A stretch of 64,000 nucleotides of DNA. It comes from JAEZBP01 sp963832725 (GTDB lineage Bacteria; Myxococcota_A; Polyangia; Polyangiales; Sandaracinaceae). Location: assembly GCA_963832725.1 (NCBI GenBank), contig CAWHVG010000006.1, forward strand, positions 124,001 to 188,000, written 5' to 3'. Position numbers and translations under genes: made by a program. Position 1 is the stretch's first letter. Every line of letters begins with the position of its first letter. A model generated the notes under the pieces. It was not told where the DNA came from and did not search any database. It saw only the letters and a program-made list of their open reading frames with translations. Positions 8,681-17,169 of the stretch are shown here, piece after piece.

Positions 8681-9073
8681 TCAAGCCCACTCGACCGTAG
8701 GATCTTGCGCTCGATGGCCGACGAAGTATCGGGCGGCCGATATCGCGGCTTGCCGCGACACGAGCGTGCCGGCCGCGAGCTCCATCGGATCTCCTCCAAC
8801 TAGGATTCGCACGGGATCCTGCTTCTCCGACCGCTCGCGCGACAGCAGCGGCATCGCACCGGGCCGAACATACCGCAGCTGGAATCGGCCCTTGCCATCG
8901 AAGAAGAATGCCAGCTGCACCGGGTCGAAGGGGTTTTCCGCCCACAGCACCGCGTCGCCGGACCCGGTGGACCAGTACGAAGCTCCGGCGCGGCGCAACC
9001 GCGATTCGACCTCGGGCAGCGCCGCGTCGCCGAGAAACTCCGCCCCGTCAGGGGCGCGGAAGCACAGATACAT
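8681..9073 (-). CDS. Imm1-like immunity protein
   Basis: A 130-residue soluble protein from ATG 9073 (MYLCFRAPDGAEF). The middle has VQLAFFFDGKGRFQLRY and the end has VSRQAAISAARYFV, then DPTVEWA. The layout, a small beta-rich body ending in '...A..A...F...G..P..V.W', matches the Imm1 family, which neutralises contact-dependent or T6SS nuclease-type toxins by binding them. The assignment rests on pattern memory, not on a search. No toxin gene is recognisable upstream, so it looks like an orphan immunity gene. It converges on the FHA protein gene with a 73-bp gap. Confidence 0.5.
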   Translation of the reverse strand: MYLCFRAPDGAEFLGDAALPEVESRLRRAGASYWSTGSGDAVLWAENPFDPVQLAFFFDGKGRFQLRYVRPGAMPLLSRERSEKQDPVRILVGGDPMELAAGTLVSRQAAISAARYFVGHRAQDPTVEWA

Positions 9074-9434
9074 GGCTAGCTCCCGGATCAGTGGCGGGTG
9101 TGCATGAGGCACCCAAACGTCCCGCTTCGGCGGCCCGCGGCGCGGCGCCAGCGAGCAAACGTACGTGAGGGCCAACGACGTGTCGAGTCGCGCCGAACCC
9201 CCATGTCCGCTTCGCCATCGTCCCTGCGGATAGCCCGCATGAACGCCCTCCCTCAGCCGCGCGGCCGTCCAGTAAGTTTCCACACTTCTCGTTCTGCGAC
9301 ATTGCTGAGGGAGCTGCGAGGCGCGGACGGTCCACGCGAGCGCCTCGAGCCAGCGCGCGCCGCTCCTATCGCACGCTGCATCGAGCAAGCGCCCGCGCCG
9401 GAGTCCCCACTGCCTGGCACCTTCCGCGCCGTGC
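9074..9434. other. No gene recognised
   Basis: Open frames exist on both strands but none has a credible start or family pattern. A minus-strand piece near 9090-9250 (containing LDTSLALTYVCSLAP) could be the tail of a lost gene, perhaps the toxin partner of the Imm1-like protein. Confidence 0.4.
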
Positions 9435-9689
9435 TCACCCTGCGTCCGTAGCCGGTACCGCCGACGTGCTCGTGCACGTCGTCAGTCGGTGCGCTCGCTT
9501 CCGCGCTTCGGCGCGTTCGCCGTCCGAGCGTCGACGGCCGCGCGCGCGGAACCAGGTGGCAAGTCCCTCCATCTCCGGCTCGAACTCGCCGGGCACGGCG
9601 AGGTTGCAGCTACGGCACTTCGGCCACGGCACGCCGATGATGATGGGGACGATCGTCGCAGGCGTCCTGCTCTTGGTCGCGAGCTTCAT
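9435..9689 (-). CDS. Small hypothetical protein with CxxC
   Basis: An 84-residue product from ATG 9689. It begins MKLATKSRTPATIVPIIIGV and contains PKCRSCNLAVPGEFEPEMEG, a CxxC pair that could bind zinc or start a treble-clef. The basic tail (RARGRRRSDGERAEARKRAH) may bind nucleic acid or simply be degenerate. It lies immediately downstream of the IS91-like fragment B, whose insertion may have removed its promoter, and 360 bp upstream of the Imm1-like gene on the same strand. No family recognised. Confidence 0.35.
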   Translation of the reverse strand: MKLATKSRTPATIVPIIIGVPWPKCRSCNLAVPGEFEPEMEGLATWFRARGRRRSDGERAEARKRAHRLTTCTSTSAVPATDAG

Positions 9690-9714
9690 GCGGAAGCCCC
9701 CATCTGGATGGTGA

Positions 9715-10142
9715 GGGCGGGCGGGCGGCGGAGGGATCGGTGCATCGCCGTGCGGCCGATGCGACCGTGCGGTCAGGGAACGTCGAGCAGCTCGGGGTGC
9801 TCGGGCGGTCCGCGCGGGGGATGGGGTGGGAGCGGGTCGGCCCAGATGGGAAGGTGGGTCAGGAGGCGCTGAATCTCGGCTCGGTCGAAGGGGACGGCCA
9901 CGAATCGGAGCCGGCCCTCGCAGCGTGGGCAGGAGAGCACGTCGAGGCCGAAGGAGTGCAACATCAACGCCGCCCAGGAAGCATCTCGATGGCGCCGCGG
10001 CGCAGCCGGGCGGGGTCGCGGGCGGTCCTTCGCATGCGGGGCGAGCACGCCGGCGTAGAGGGTCGTGTTGGCGGGCGGCCTCGGCACCAACGACGCGAGT
10101 CCGCCGAGCAAGACCTGCGGGCTCATGGTCACGTGGCTGGAC
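9715..10142 (-). mobile_element. IS91-like fragment (copy B), transposase C-terminal part
   Basis: The minus frame 9773-10132 encodes LVPRPPANTTLYAGVLAPHA, then DASWAALMLHSFGLDVLSC, PRCEGRLRFVAV and LLTHLPIWADPLPPHPP, nearly identical to the C-terminal 120 residues of the copy E transposase. Similarity continues to about 9715, but the outer terminal 170 bp seen in copies A, D and E is absent. At 10142 the element switches abruptly to the dehydrogenase gene remnant. Confidence 0.8.
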
Positions 10143-10181
10143 CACGCCGCAGCGAAAGCCCGCGGGCTGCCGATCGGCAGC

Positions 10182-10366
10182 GGCTGATCACCTATGGCCG
10201 GTTCGCGATCGAGCTCGGCGGGCTCGCCGGCTGGTTTCGACGCTTTCTGATGCGGCAGTACCTCGCGCGCTACCGCCGCTCCGCCGCCCGCCTTCTCCGA
10301 GCCGGTCCCCGCGCACTGCCGCGCGATGCGAACCGAGCGTCCGCGAGCGATCAGCCGTCGGCGTGA
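10182..10366 (+). pseudogene. Diverged second copy of the NDH-2-like gene 3' end
   Basis: The frame reads LITYGRFAIELGGLAGWFRR, then FLMRQYLARYRRS and ends DQPSA. This parallels the last 60 codons of the dehydrogenase at 1484-2686 (TYGPFALELGGLAVWFRRF) with about ten substitutions. All upstream coding sequence is replaced by IS91-like copy B on the opposite strand. It is the tail of a paralogue or of a tandem duplicate cut by the element. Confidence 0.8.
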
Positions 10367-10439
10367 GCCGACATCGCCCGAGCCCTCCTCCGCACGCCGA
10401 GCAGAGCCGGCAGTCGACCCGCCGGGTCACTCCAGCACC

Positions 10440-10589
10440 GTCCGCATCGGCGGCGGGAGGATCCACGCCGAGATGAACGCAGGCTTCCTCGCCGAGAGGC
10501 TCGGCGGGCGGGCCTACGTAGAGCGCAAGCTCGACGACTATCTCGACCCGAAGAAGACGCTCGCCGAGCTGCGCGCCCGCATCCCGTGA
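10440..10589 (+). pseudogene. C-terminal fragment of an unrecognised protein
   Basis: In-frame sequence GGGRIHAEMNAGFLAERLGG, then AYVERKLDDYLDPKKTLAEL and RARIP ends at TGA 10587-10589. It is clearly protein-like and ends 22 bp before the convergent DsbA-like gene. No start is evident upstream, and the preceding 70 bp have no coding character. I do not recognise the family. Confidence 0.35.
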
Positions 10590-10611
10590 TGCGCTGCGCG
10601 CGTCGGGCCGG

Positions 10612-11316
10612 TCACTCGCAGCCGTCCGGACCGCAGACCGCGCCTTCCGCGAAGACCGGCTCGAGCTTCGTCGACTCGCCCCAGGCGCGCGTGAGGGCGT
10701 GCAGCAGCGCATCCGCGGGCTGCGCACCCTCGACCGCGAAGCGCCCGGCGAGCACGAAGAAGGGGACGCCGTGGATGCCGAGCGCGGCGGCGCGCGCTTG
10801 CTCGGCGCGGACCTCCCGCCCGTAGGCGTCGCCCAAGAGGACCGACTCGGCCTCGTCGGGCTCGATGCCGACCTCGGCCGCCAGCCGAACCAGCGTCTCG
10901 GGCTCCCCGATGGCCTCACCCTCCGACAAGTAGCCGCGCAGGAAGCGCTCCTTCAGCTCGCCCGAGAGCCCGCGCTCGGCCGCGAGGTGCAGCAGCCGGT
11001 GTGCGTCGAAGGTGTTGCCGGGCCGGATCCGATCGAAGCGCAGCGAGAGGCCATCCGACGCGGCCGTCTCGGTCATCCGGTCGATCATCGCCTGCGCCTG
11101 CGCCTCGTCGACGCCGTACTTGCGGGCGATCCGCCCCGCGTAGGAGACGCCGTCGTCCAGCGTGCGCGGCGCCGAAGGGTCGAGCTCGAACGCGCGCCAG
11201 TGAATCGTGACCTCGTCCCGATGCTCGAAGCGAGCGAGCGCGGCCTCGAGCCGGCGCTTGCCGACGTAGCACCAGGGGCAGGCGATATCGGACCAGATGT
11301 CGATGTCGAGGGTCAT
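10612..11316 (-). CDS. DsbA-family oxidoreductase, FrnE-like
   Basis: A 234-residue cytoplasmic thioredoxin-fold protein. IWSDIACPWCYVGKRRLE at residues 7-24 carries the CPWC redox pair in the first strand-helix turn. IHGVPFFVLAGRFAVEGAQP at about 185-205 contains the cis-proline (GVPFF), and the helical insertion between them is typical of the FrnE/DsbA-like subgroup. FrnE-type proteins act as disulfide isomerases, or as 2-hydroxychromene-2-carboxylate isomerase relatives, in redox stress. No signal peptide is present. The C-terminal VCGPDGCE adds two further cysteines, as in several FrnE proteins. ATG 11316 is well placed and the neighbour upstream is co-oriented. Confidence 0.85.
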   Translation of the reverse strand: MTLDIDIWSDIACPWCYVGKRRLEAALARFEHRDEVTIHWRAFELDPSAPRTLDDGVSYAGRIARKYGVDEAQAQAMIDRMTETAASDGLSLRFDRIRPGNTFDAHRLLHLAAERGLSGELKERFLRGYLSEGEAIGEPETLVRLAAEVGIEPDEAESVLLGDAYGREVRAEQARAAALGIHGVPFFVLAGRFAVEGAQPADALLHALTRAWGESTKLEPVFAEGAVCGPDGCE

Positions 11317-11358
11317 CGCGGGAGATGTAGAGCCCGCCGTTTCGCACCGCCAGCGGTC

Positions 11359-11907
11359 CTACTTCTTCATCCGCTTCTCGAGCTCGGCGAAGCGCCGCAA
11401 CAGGTCCGCCTTCTCGGGATCCGCGTCGAGCGCGTCATCGTCGTCGTTCTGCTCGGCGACGACGCGCGACGCACCTCGGTCCAGCGTGCCGCGGACGCGG
11501 CCACCGATGCGCTCGAGCGCGTCGCCCAAGCGCGCCGTCGTGGCGGCCGCCCGCGGTCCAATGGCGCGCCCCGCCTCGTCGAGCATCGGCTCGACCGCGT
11601 CCGCGGCGCGTCGCAGCGCCCGCTCGATCCCCGCGCCCGCACCGTCCACCGCGCGCTCCAAGCTCGAGGCGACCTTCGCCCGTCCCTCGGGCACACCGTC
11701 GACCGCGTAGAGCGTCCCGCAGGCGTCGCAGGCCATCACGCGCCGCGCGCCGTACTCGAAGAGATCGACGAAGTAGAGGTCGAACGTCTTCACGACCCGC
11801 CGCTCGTAGAAGACGACGCGCTCACCGCAGGACTGGCACTCACCCTCCTCGCGCGCCCCGCCCCGGACGAGCTCCGTCTTCGCGTTGGTGCCGAAGATGA
11901 CCCACAT
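11359..11907 (-). CDS. Zinc-ribbon protein of unknown function
   Basis: A 182-residue protein from ATG 11907. Its N-terminus, MWVIFGTNAKTELVRGG, then ECQSCGERVVFYERR and later VMACDACGTLYAVDG, gives two CxxC pairs about 40 residues apart, forming a rubredoxin-like zinc ribbon that is often found in small bacterial membrane-associated or housekeeping proteins. The middle (GAGAGIERALRRAADAVEP) is alanine-rich and helical, and the C-terminus (KADLLRRFAELEKRMKK) is a charged helix or coiled coil. It reads away from the 12.1-12.6 kb repeat array, which occupies its upstream region. It may form an operon with the FrnE-like gene (42-bp gap). Confidence 0.65.
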   Translation of the reverse strand: MWVIFGTNAKTELVRGGAREEGECQSCGERVVFYERRVVKTFDLYFVDLFEYGARRVMACDACGTLYAVDGVPEGRAKVASSLERAVDGAGAGIERALRRAADAVEPMLDEAGRAIGPRAAATTARLGDALERIGGRVRGTLDRGASRVVAEQNDDDDALDADPEKADLLRRFAELEKRMKK

Positions 11908-12087
11908 GCATTCCTCCCAGGGAGCCGAACGCAGGCTCGCCCGCCGAGCCTACCAGCCGCTTCCTCGCCTCGCCCGGAGCCATGGATGAGCGGGAGCATT
12001 CCATCGCGCCCTTCGACGGCAGCCCTTCTCGATGCTCCCACATCCAGCGTCGTGGCAGGTCCCGCGCTCGTCGGCACGGTCTGGCCG

Positions 12088-12612
12088 AGAGGGTCGTCAC
12101 CCTCCGGTCGCGAGGTGAAAGCAGCAAAGAGACGGTCGTCACCCTCGGGGGTGCTCCCTTCGACCAGGCGTCGAAGGGTGATCACCGTCCACCCCCCGAG
12201 CCGAAAGCAGCAAAGAGACGGTCATCACCGTCGAAGGTGCTCCCTTCGAGTAGGCATCGGAGGGTGACGACCCTCGCCGTGCCTGGTTCGAAGCAGCGTC
12301 GAGAGGGTGATGACCGTCCACCCCGTTCGGTTCACCTCGATTGTCGAGGGTGATCACCCTCGGACCACGAGGTGAACGCAGGGACGGGACGGTGAGCACC
12401 GTCTCGAACGAGCTGAAGGCAGCGCGGGGATGGTGGTCACCGTCCCGAACGACGTGAAACCAGCGGAGAGACGGTGTTCACCCTCTCGAACGAGGCGAAA
12501 CCAGCGGAGAGACGGTGTTCACCCTCTCGAACGAGGCGAAACCAGCGGAGAGAGGGTGATCACCATCCCGAACGAGGCGAAACCAGCCCAAAGAGGGTGA
12601 TTACCATCCCTG
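12088..12612. repeat. Tandem array 1: 13 dyad cores spaced 42 bp
   Basis: Thirteen imperfect palindromes of the form A(G/C)GGT-NNNN-ACC(C/G)T start at 12090, 12132, 12175, 12218, 12261, 12304, 12347, 12389, 12430, 12471, 12512, 12553 and 12594. Intervals are 41-43 bp, mean 42.0. The last units also share the spacer CTCGAACGAGGCGAAACCAG. The array fills the upstream region of two divergent genes (11907 and 12707). Frames through it are open on both strands but change phase between units, so it is not obviously coding. Confidence 0.85.
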
Positions 12613-12706
12613 TTCGGGCACCGAAGGCGTCCGCGCCGCCGGAAATGTCCGGTCGTGCCCGGTCCCGCCCTGTCCGCGGACGGCGCCCCGACGCATTCGT
12701 GGAGGC

Positions 12707-13255
12707 ATGGAAACGAGCGACTCCATCCTCCTCGTCGAGCGCGCGCTGAGCCCCGGCGAGGCCGCCGGCATGGTCCGGGACGCCGAGCGACGCGGCTTCC
12801 GTGTGGCGCCGATCACGGTCGGCCCGGGCCGCTTCATGATGCGGCCGGACATCCGGAACAACCTGCGGGTGATGTGGGACGACGAGCCGCTCGCGGCCCG
12901 GCTCTGGGAGCGGGTCCGCTCTTCCCTGCCGGCCCGCACGGGAAGGTGGCGCGCGCTCGGCCTGAACGAGCGCTTCCGCGTCTACCGCTACGAGGTCGGC
13001 CAGCGCTTCGCCTGGCATCGGGACGGCGCCTTCCAGCGGAACGCGGAGGAGCAGAGCTTCTACTCGCTCCTCTTCTATCTGAACGAGGGCTTCGCCGGCG
13101 GCGCGACCGAGTTCGCCGATCGCGCCAGCGCGCCGCGCACCGGCCTCGCGCTCGCGTTCCTGCACCCGCTCCGGCACCAGGGCGCGGAGGTCACGTCAGG
13201 CGTGAAGTACGTGCTGCGCACGGACGTGATGTTTCGGCTCGAGGGGCAGGAGTGA
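12707..13255 (+). CDS. 2OG-Fe(II) oxygenase, prolyl-4-hydroxylase-like
   Basis: A 182-residue protein from ATG 12707. The double-stranded beta-helix signature is present: FRVYRYEVGQRFAWHRDGAF gives the first HxD metal ligands near residue 105. FYSLLFYLNEGFAGGATEF is the 'L.YLN..f.GG.T.F' strand pair, and FLHPLRHQGAEVTSG near residue 150 gives the distal His, with YVLRTDVMF following. Members hydroxylate proline or other residues using 2-oxoglutarate, O2 and Fe(II). No signal peptide, so cytoplasmic. It starts about 95 bp after the last unit of the 42-bp array, which could act on its promoter. Confidence 0.85.
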   Translation: METSDSILLVERALSPGEAAGMVRDAERRGFRVAPITVGPGRFMMRPDIRNNLRVMWDDEPLAARLWERVRSSLPARTGRWRALGLNERFRVYRYEVGQRFAWHRDGAFQRNAEEQSFYSLLFYLNEGFAGGATEFADRASAPRTGLALAFLHPLRHQGAEVTSGVKYVLRTDVMFRLEGQE

Positions 13256-13285
13256 GCCGGTCGGGAGCCTGCCGCGCTTCCCCGG

Positions 13286-13337
13286 GCCCTCGGAGACGTG
13301 CGTCGCTCACGCTCTTCATGAACGCATCTCCGAGGGC
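13286..13337. terminator. Bidirectional hairpin between convergent genes
   Basis: GCCCTCGGAGA (13286-13296) pairs perfectly with TCTCCGAGGGC (13327-13337) across a 30-nt loop, abutting the stop codon of the minus-strand gene at 13338 and following the oxygenase stop. Neither side has a long T tract, so any termination role is inferred from position. Confidence 0.5.
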
Positions 13338-14294
13338 TCAGTCGGCAATGCACTCCGGGCTGCCGATCTGCTCCGGTCGGCTGCAGAACGCGTCAACGTC
13401 CTGCTCGGTCGCGTGGCCGAAGGTGCAACCGCGAGCCAGGACCTGCCGTGACAAGCGCTCGGCCTCCGCGATGTCTCCGAAGGCGATCGCCATGTCGCGC
13501 AGCTTCTCCCAGGCGACGCGACCTGTGTCATCCGCGGCGGGACCGGAGCAGCGCGTATCGTAGATCTGCAAGAAGCGGTGACGCGCCGAGGGCCAGCGCC
13601 CGTAGTAGAAGAAGAGCAACGCGTCTTCGAGCTCGTACCCGGCGCGCACGCGCTCGACGTCCTCCGCCTCCGGGACCCGCGCCAGATAGATCTCGCGCGC
13701 CTCGAACAAGCGCTGCAGCAGCGGCGGCAATTGGATCGGCGTGACGCGGGGCGGCTCACCGGTCGGCTCGGGCGGATCGCTTCGGAGGTGGAGCTCGCCT
13801 CGCTCCTCGGCCTGCTCGACGAGGCGGTGCAGCGACTCCACGACCCGGCGCGCCGACTCGGACAGGTAGCGGTCGTCCAGCGGCGAGTCGCGGACCTCCG
13901 CGTACGCCTGGGCGGCCTCCTCAAAGTGGTCCGACCAGAAGAGCGCGTCGGCCAGGTGGTAGCGCAGCTCGTAAGCGTCCGGGTCGTCGGGGCAGGCTCG
14001 GAGGTACGCGCGGTATGCCCGCGCCGCGATCTCGTACTCCCGGTGGGCCTGCTCATCCCTTTGACGGTCGATGATCATGGGGCTCTGCCGGCGCAGCCCC
14101 TGGGCCTCGCTGTGGTGGCGGACCGCCTGCTCGATCAGCGGCGGATACCGGATCGGGTCAGCACCGGAAGGACGCCCGCTCGCGTCACCATCCGCGCTCG
14201 GCGCCGCGGGCGAGCACTGCGCCTCGATCGCCGTGGGCCACATCGAGAGCGCCCAAACGACCGCCGCCACGCGCACTGTCCAGCTTCCCTGCAC
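13338..14294 (-). CDS. Exported helical-repeat (TPR-like) protein
   Basis: From GTG 14294 the product begins with a basic-hydrophobic signal peptide (VRVAAVVWALSMWPTAIEA, cleavage before QCS), so it is exported. The rest, about 290 residues, is helical with TPR-like pairs: YEIAARAYRAYLRACPDDPD, then YHLADALFWSDHFEEAAQAY, and later LEDALLFFYYGRWPSARHRF. Four or more cysteines near the C-terminus suggest disulfides. Such proteins occur widely in myxobacteria as periplasmic scaffolds. The open frame extends upstream to 14897 only because it fuses in frame to an unrelated N-terminal fragment (14470-14798), so the internal GTG ahead of the signal peptide is preferred. Confidence 0.6.
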   Translation of the reverse strand: MQGSWTVRVAAVVWALSMWPTAIEAQCSPAAPSADGDASGRPSGADPIRYPPLIEQAVRHHSEAQGLRRQSPMIIDRQRDEQAHREYEIAARAYRAYLRACPDDPDAYELRYHLADALFWSDHFEEAAQAYAEVRDSPLDDRYLSESARRVVESLHRLVEQAEERGELHLRSDPPEPTGEPPRVTPIQLPPLLQRLFEAREIYLARVPEAEDVERVRAGYELEDALLFFYYGRWPSARHRFLQIYDTRCSGPAADDTGRVAWEKLRDMAIAFGDIAEAERLSRQVLARGCTFGHATEQDVDAFCSRPEQIGSPECIAD

Positions 14295-14469
14295 GCTGCG
14301 CTCCTCGACAGCCACTATAGCCCGGTCGCCGACGTCGACGCCGGACCGCCCGATGGCGGGCCCAACGACGGAGGGCCCAACAACGCAGGAAGGCTCGACG
14401 CGGGGGACGCTGCGCTGCACTGAGCGGTGCGAGCGCGGGCTGCTCGCAGTCGAGACCGGTGGCACCGTC

Positions 14470-14798
14470 GGCGCAGCCCCGGCGACTTGGCGGCGCAAGA
14501 TGCCCTCCCACACGTGGCGGGAGTCGGTGTCGAAGCGGGCGATGTGGCCGTAGGCGGCGGCGATGGGCAGGAACGTCCGCGCCGAGTCCTCTTCGGGCTC
14601 CTCGCGGAAGCCGTCCAGCACGCGCCGCGCGCCCTTGCCGGCCTCGGCGACCGCCTCGCCGAACGCCGCGGCGAGGCCGGCGTTCGGATGCGGCCCGGGC
14701 AACCCGCCGTGACGCGCCAAGAGATCGCCCAGCCGAGACGGCCGCCCGGCCAGCGCGTCGTTCAACGCCTTGCGCAGGTCTTCGCTGCGCAGTCCCAT
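14470..14798 (-). pseudogene. N-terminal fragment of an unrecognised cytoplasmic protein
   Basis: ATG 14798 opens MGLRSEDLRKALNDALAG, then LARHGGLPGPHPNAGLAAAF and FLPIAAAYGHIARFDTDSRH. This is about 110 residues of helical HEAT-like character, after which protein-like sequence fades into low-complexity sequence before the signal peptide of the next gene. I believe a 3' truncation has placed this fragment in frame with the exported TPR-like protein. Roughly 290 bp upstream (14799-15090) hold no gene I can support. Confidence 0.4.
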
Positions 14799-15093
14799 CG
14801 TCTGGCTCACGCGCCAGCGTCGATCACCCGGAAGGAGAGTCGTCGACGCGCCGAAGGCACCGAGCGCCCCGAGCTCCCGTCGGGCGACGCCGCCCACGCG
14901 CTCGAGGTGTGGCGATGAATCGGACCGAGCACCGCGATCGAGCCGCGTCCAGCCTCGAGGCGCCGAGAGGAGTCGCGCGAACGCACGGCGAAGAACGGCA
15001 ACGCCAGTGGGCGTGGTACTCGCCGAACATGTTGTGATGCCTGCGCGTCCTTGTGTTCAGCAGTATGGCGAGATGCCGACTCTCCCGTAGGGG

Positions 15094-15590
15094 TTCACCA
15101 GGACGACATTGCCGCGAAGCCGCGTCAATACGTCGTGCGCCTCACGGTCACGCCCCCGCATCATCAGCCAGTGGGGGCCGGGCGAGAGCAGCCAGACGCC
15201 GAGCGAGAAGAGCACGCCGGGGATGGCGATGATGCCCAGCATCCAGCGCCAGCTGCCCGTGTAGCTGAAGGCCGTGTCCGAGAGGAACGCGACCAGCATG
15301 CCGATCGTGATCATCAGCTGGTAGGCCGAGATCATCGCGCCCCGGATGTGCTCGGGGGCGACCTCGGCAGGTACAGCGGTGCCGTGAAGGCGGCGACGCC
15401 GATGGCCACACGCAAGAGCGCGCGCGCCTCGATCAGAGCGGCGGGTGAGCCCGCCAGCGCAGAGAGCAGCGAGCCCACCACGAAGAGCGTCGCCGAGAGG
15501 AGGAGCGGGCGCTTGCCCCCGAGCTGGGCGGACATCCAGCTGGCGCCGAGCGCACCGGCGGCAGCCACGGCCAGGGATGGCGACTGGGCG
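15094..15590 (-). pseudogene. MFS sugar-porter fragment, frameshifted
   Basis: Two minus frames give consecutive pieces of a sugar/H+ symporter of the XylE/GalP type. The first is GKRPLLLSATLFVVGSLLSA to IGVAAFTAPLYL. The second is AEVAPEHIRGAMISAYQLMI, then GSWRWMLGIIAIPGVLFSLG and REAHDVLTRLRG. 'APLYLAE..P...RG....' is the family hallmark at the end of TM4/TM5, and the frame break falls exactly within it near 15372 (one missing base). Both ends are absent: the 5' side abuts transposase debris and the 3' side runs out near 15094. Not functional. Confidence 0.65.
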
Positions 15591-15597
15591 GAGGCGG

Positions 15598-15832
15598 CGG
15601 TTCCAGCACAGGTACGTCGCTCGGCAGGAGCAAGGGCAACTGCGCATCGAGTGGCGGCCGCGCGCGACCGGCCACGACCTCGGCGCGAACCGTGGCACGG
15701 CCCGCGAGCGCGCCGTGGTAGCGCAGCAAGTGGACGCGAGGCGGCGGGAGGAGCGCGCAGAGTCGACAGCGGAAGTCCAGCGGGTCGAGCAGGACGGCAT
15801 GCGTGCCGTCCTTCCACGCCGGCTCACCCCGA
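15598..15832 (-). mobile_element. IS91-type transposase C-terminal fragment of a second subfamily
   Basis: The minus frame gives LLDPLDFRCRLCALLPPPRV, then HLLRYHGALAGRATVRAEV. The pattern 'P.DF..RL.ALVPPPR.HL.RYHGVLAP' belongs to the C-terminal region of IS91/IS801-like transposases, but differs from the copies elsewhere in the window, which read LVPRPRANTTLYAGVLAP. About 75 residues remain, next to the truncated sugar porter it probably interrupted. Confidence 0.5.
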
Positions 15833-16112
15833 GGAGACGGAGACCGCGATCGAAAGGATCCGCGAAGTCGCGCTGTGCCTCGGGTGATGTTCACGAACGA
15901 GCACGCGCCGACCGGCGCGGCCGAGCGCCGCGTGCGTGCTGTTGGCCCCGGAGCAAACGCGGTAGTCCGATACGCCGCCGCCACCCTCGAGCGCCGACGG
16001 TCATGCGCTTGGGTCGTTCGGCGGCGACGCTGCTGGTCGGGCTCTTCGGCCGCTGCGCTTCGGACTCCCCGCCCGTTGCCGATCTCAATCGATGTATGGG
16101 AGCATGCCTCCC

Positions 16113-16995
16113 ATGTCTCGTTCGTGCGACCGGTGCGGGGCGCCCTTGCCTGCCACGCCCGGCAGCGTGCGATGCTCCTACTGCGGAACCACGCATCAAG
16201 TCCGGGCAGCCGCGCCCCCGACGTTCGGTACGAGCCCGCCCGCGACGTCTTTCAAACCGACGGCGACACTCGTCGCTATCGCGGGATTCGTGGGTCTGTC
16301 GGTCTGTGGGGGCTTCGCCTCCGTCGCAGCGACGGCGTTCTCCGGAGGCGGTGGTCAAGCCAGGGCCCGAGTTCGGCGTCGACGTGTACCGCGTCGCCGA
16401 CGGACAGTCCCGTCGAGTTCGGCTGTCGGACCAAGCGACAGGATGGGCGCGCGGTGACGGGTGCTTCGTCGTATACACGAGCGACGGAAGCGCCCGGGGG
16501 TTCCGCTTGGGCGAGACCTTGGTGGGGGGCAGCTGCGAAGTCACCGAACGCAGGCAGGCGATCTGGGAACATACCAGCTTCACTCAGGACCAAGACGCGA
16601 CCGTCACTGCGTCGTTCGGCGGCGACGAGTATCGCCTTTCATTTCGCGAGCGAGGAACCGCCCTCGTCCGCGTGTCCCACCCAGCGAGCTGGACCCGGGA
16701 GCTCTCGGCTGTCGGAACGCCGAACGTGGGTCGAGCCGGCCTGGTCGCGGTGCCCGGCGGCGTGATCGTCTTCGCGGGGCTGTTCCCCGAGAGCCAGGGC
16801 GACGCCACGGCGGTCGTGCTGCGTCTGGCCGCCGATACCGGACGGACGGAATGGGAGCAGAGGATCCGCGATCACTACAATGTCAGTTTCGATGGCGCAG
16901 TCTATGATGGGCGCTACGTCGTGGCCGTCATCGGCAACGGGATGTACGCCTTCGATCCTGAAAGTGGGCAGATCGCCTGGCACCACGGACCGTAG
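16113..16995 (+). CDS. Zinc-ribbon, single-TM protein with beta-propeller-like ectodomain, frameshifted
   Basis: From ATG 16113 the N-terminus is a zinc ribbon (CDRCGAPLPATPGSVRCSYC, two CxxC pairs) followed by a transmembrane helix (LVAIAGFVGLSVCGGFASVA). After a one-base shift near 16352 the frame continues VKPGPEFGVDVYRVADG, then TRELSAVGTPNVGRAGLVAV and VIGNGMYAFDPESGQIAWHH. The last part resembles a PQQ/WD-type propeller blade ('..a.D..tG...W'). The arrangement of cytoplasmic ribbon, TM and periplasmic propeller is common in Myxococcota. The shift lies in a G-rich run (GGCGGTGGTC), and removing one G restores the frame. Role unknown. Confidence 0.6.
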
Positions 16996-17169
16996 CTGGA
17001 TTCTGCCCCTGAACCACAAACGGCCCGGGAGGTGAGGGGTCGAGAGCGCGAGCTCTTCGTCCCTCAGCATGTCGGACGCGTCTTCCACGCCGTCGAGCGA
17101 ACGACCATGACGCGCCAGCACCCGCATGAGCGACGAGCCACTCGTCGCTGCGGTCGGTCAGAGCGGCGC

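Noticed and set aside
12088..12612. CRISPR array
   Set aside because: The period is 42 bp but units are imperfect palindromes with conserved spacers and variable cores, the opposite of CRISPR, and no cas gene is present. The same argument applies to 50630-51190.
13338..14897. 519-codon fusion protein
   Set aside because: A complete signal peptide lies in the middle (about 14230-14294), so the two halves are separate genes joined by chance or deletion.
15445..16995. 516-codon plus-strand ORF as a single protein
   Set aside because: The first half is antisense to transposase and sugar-porter fragments. Only the last 210 codons are real, and they belong with the zinc-ribbon start in another frame.
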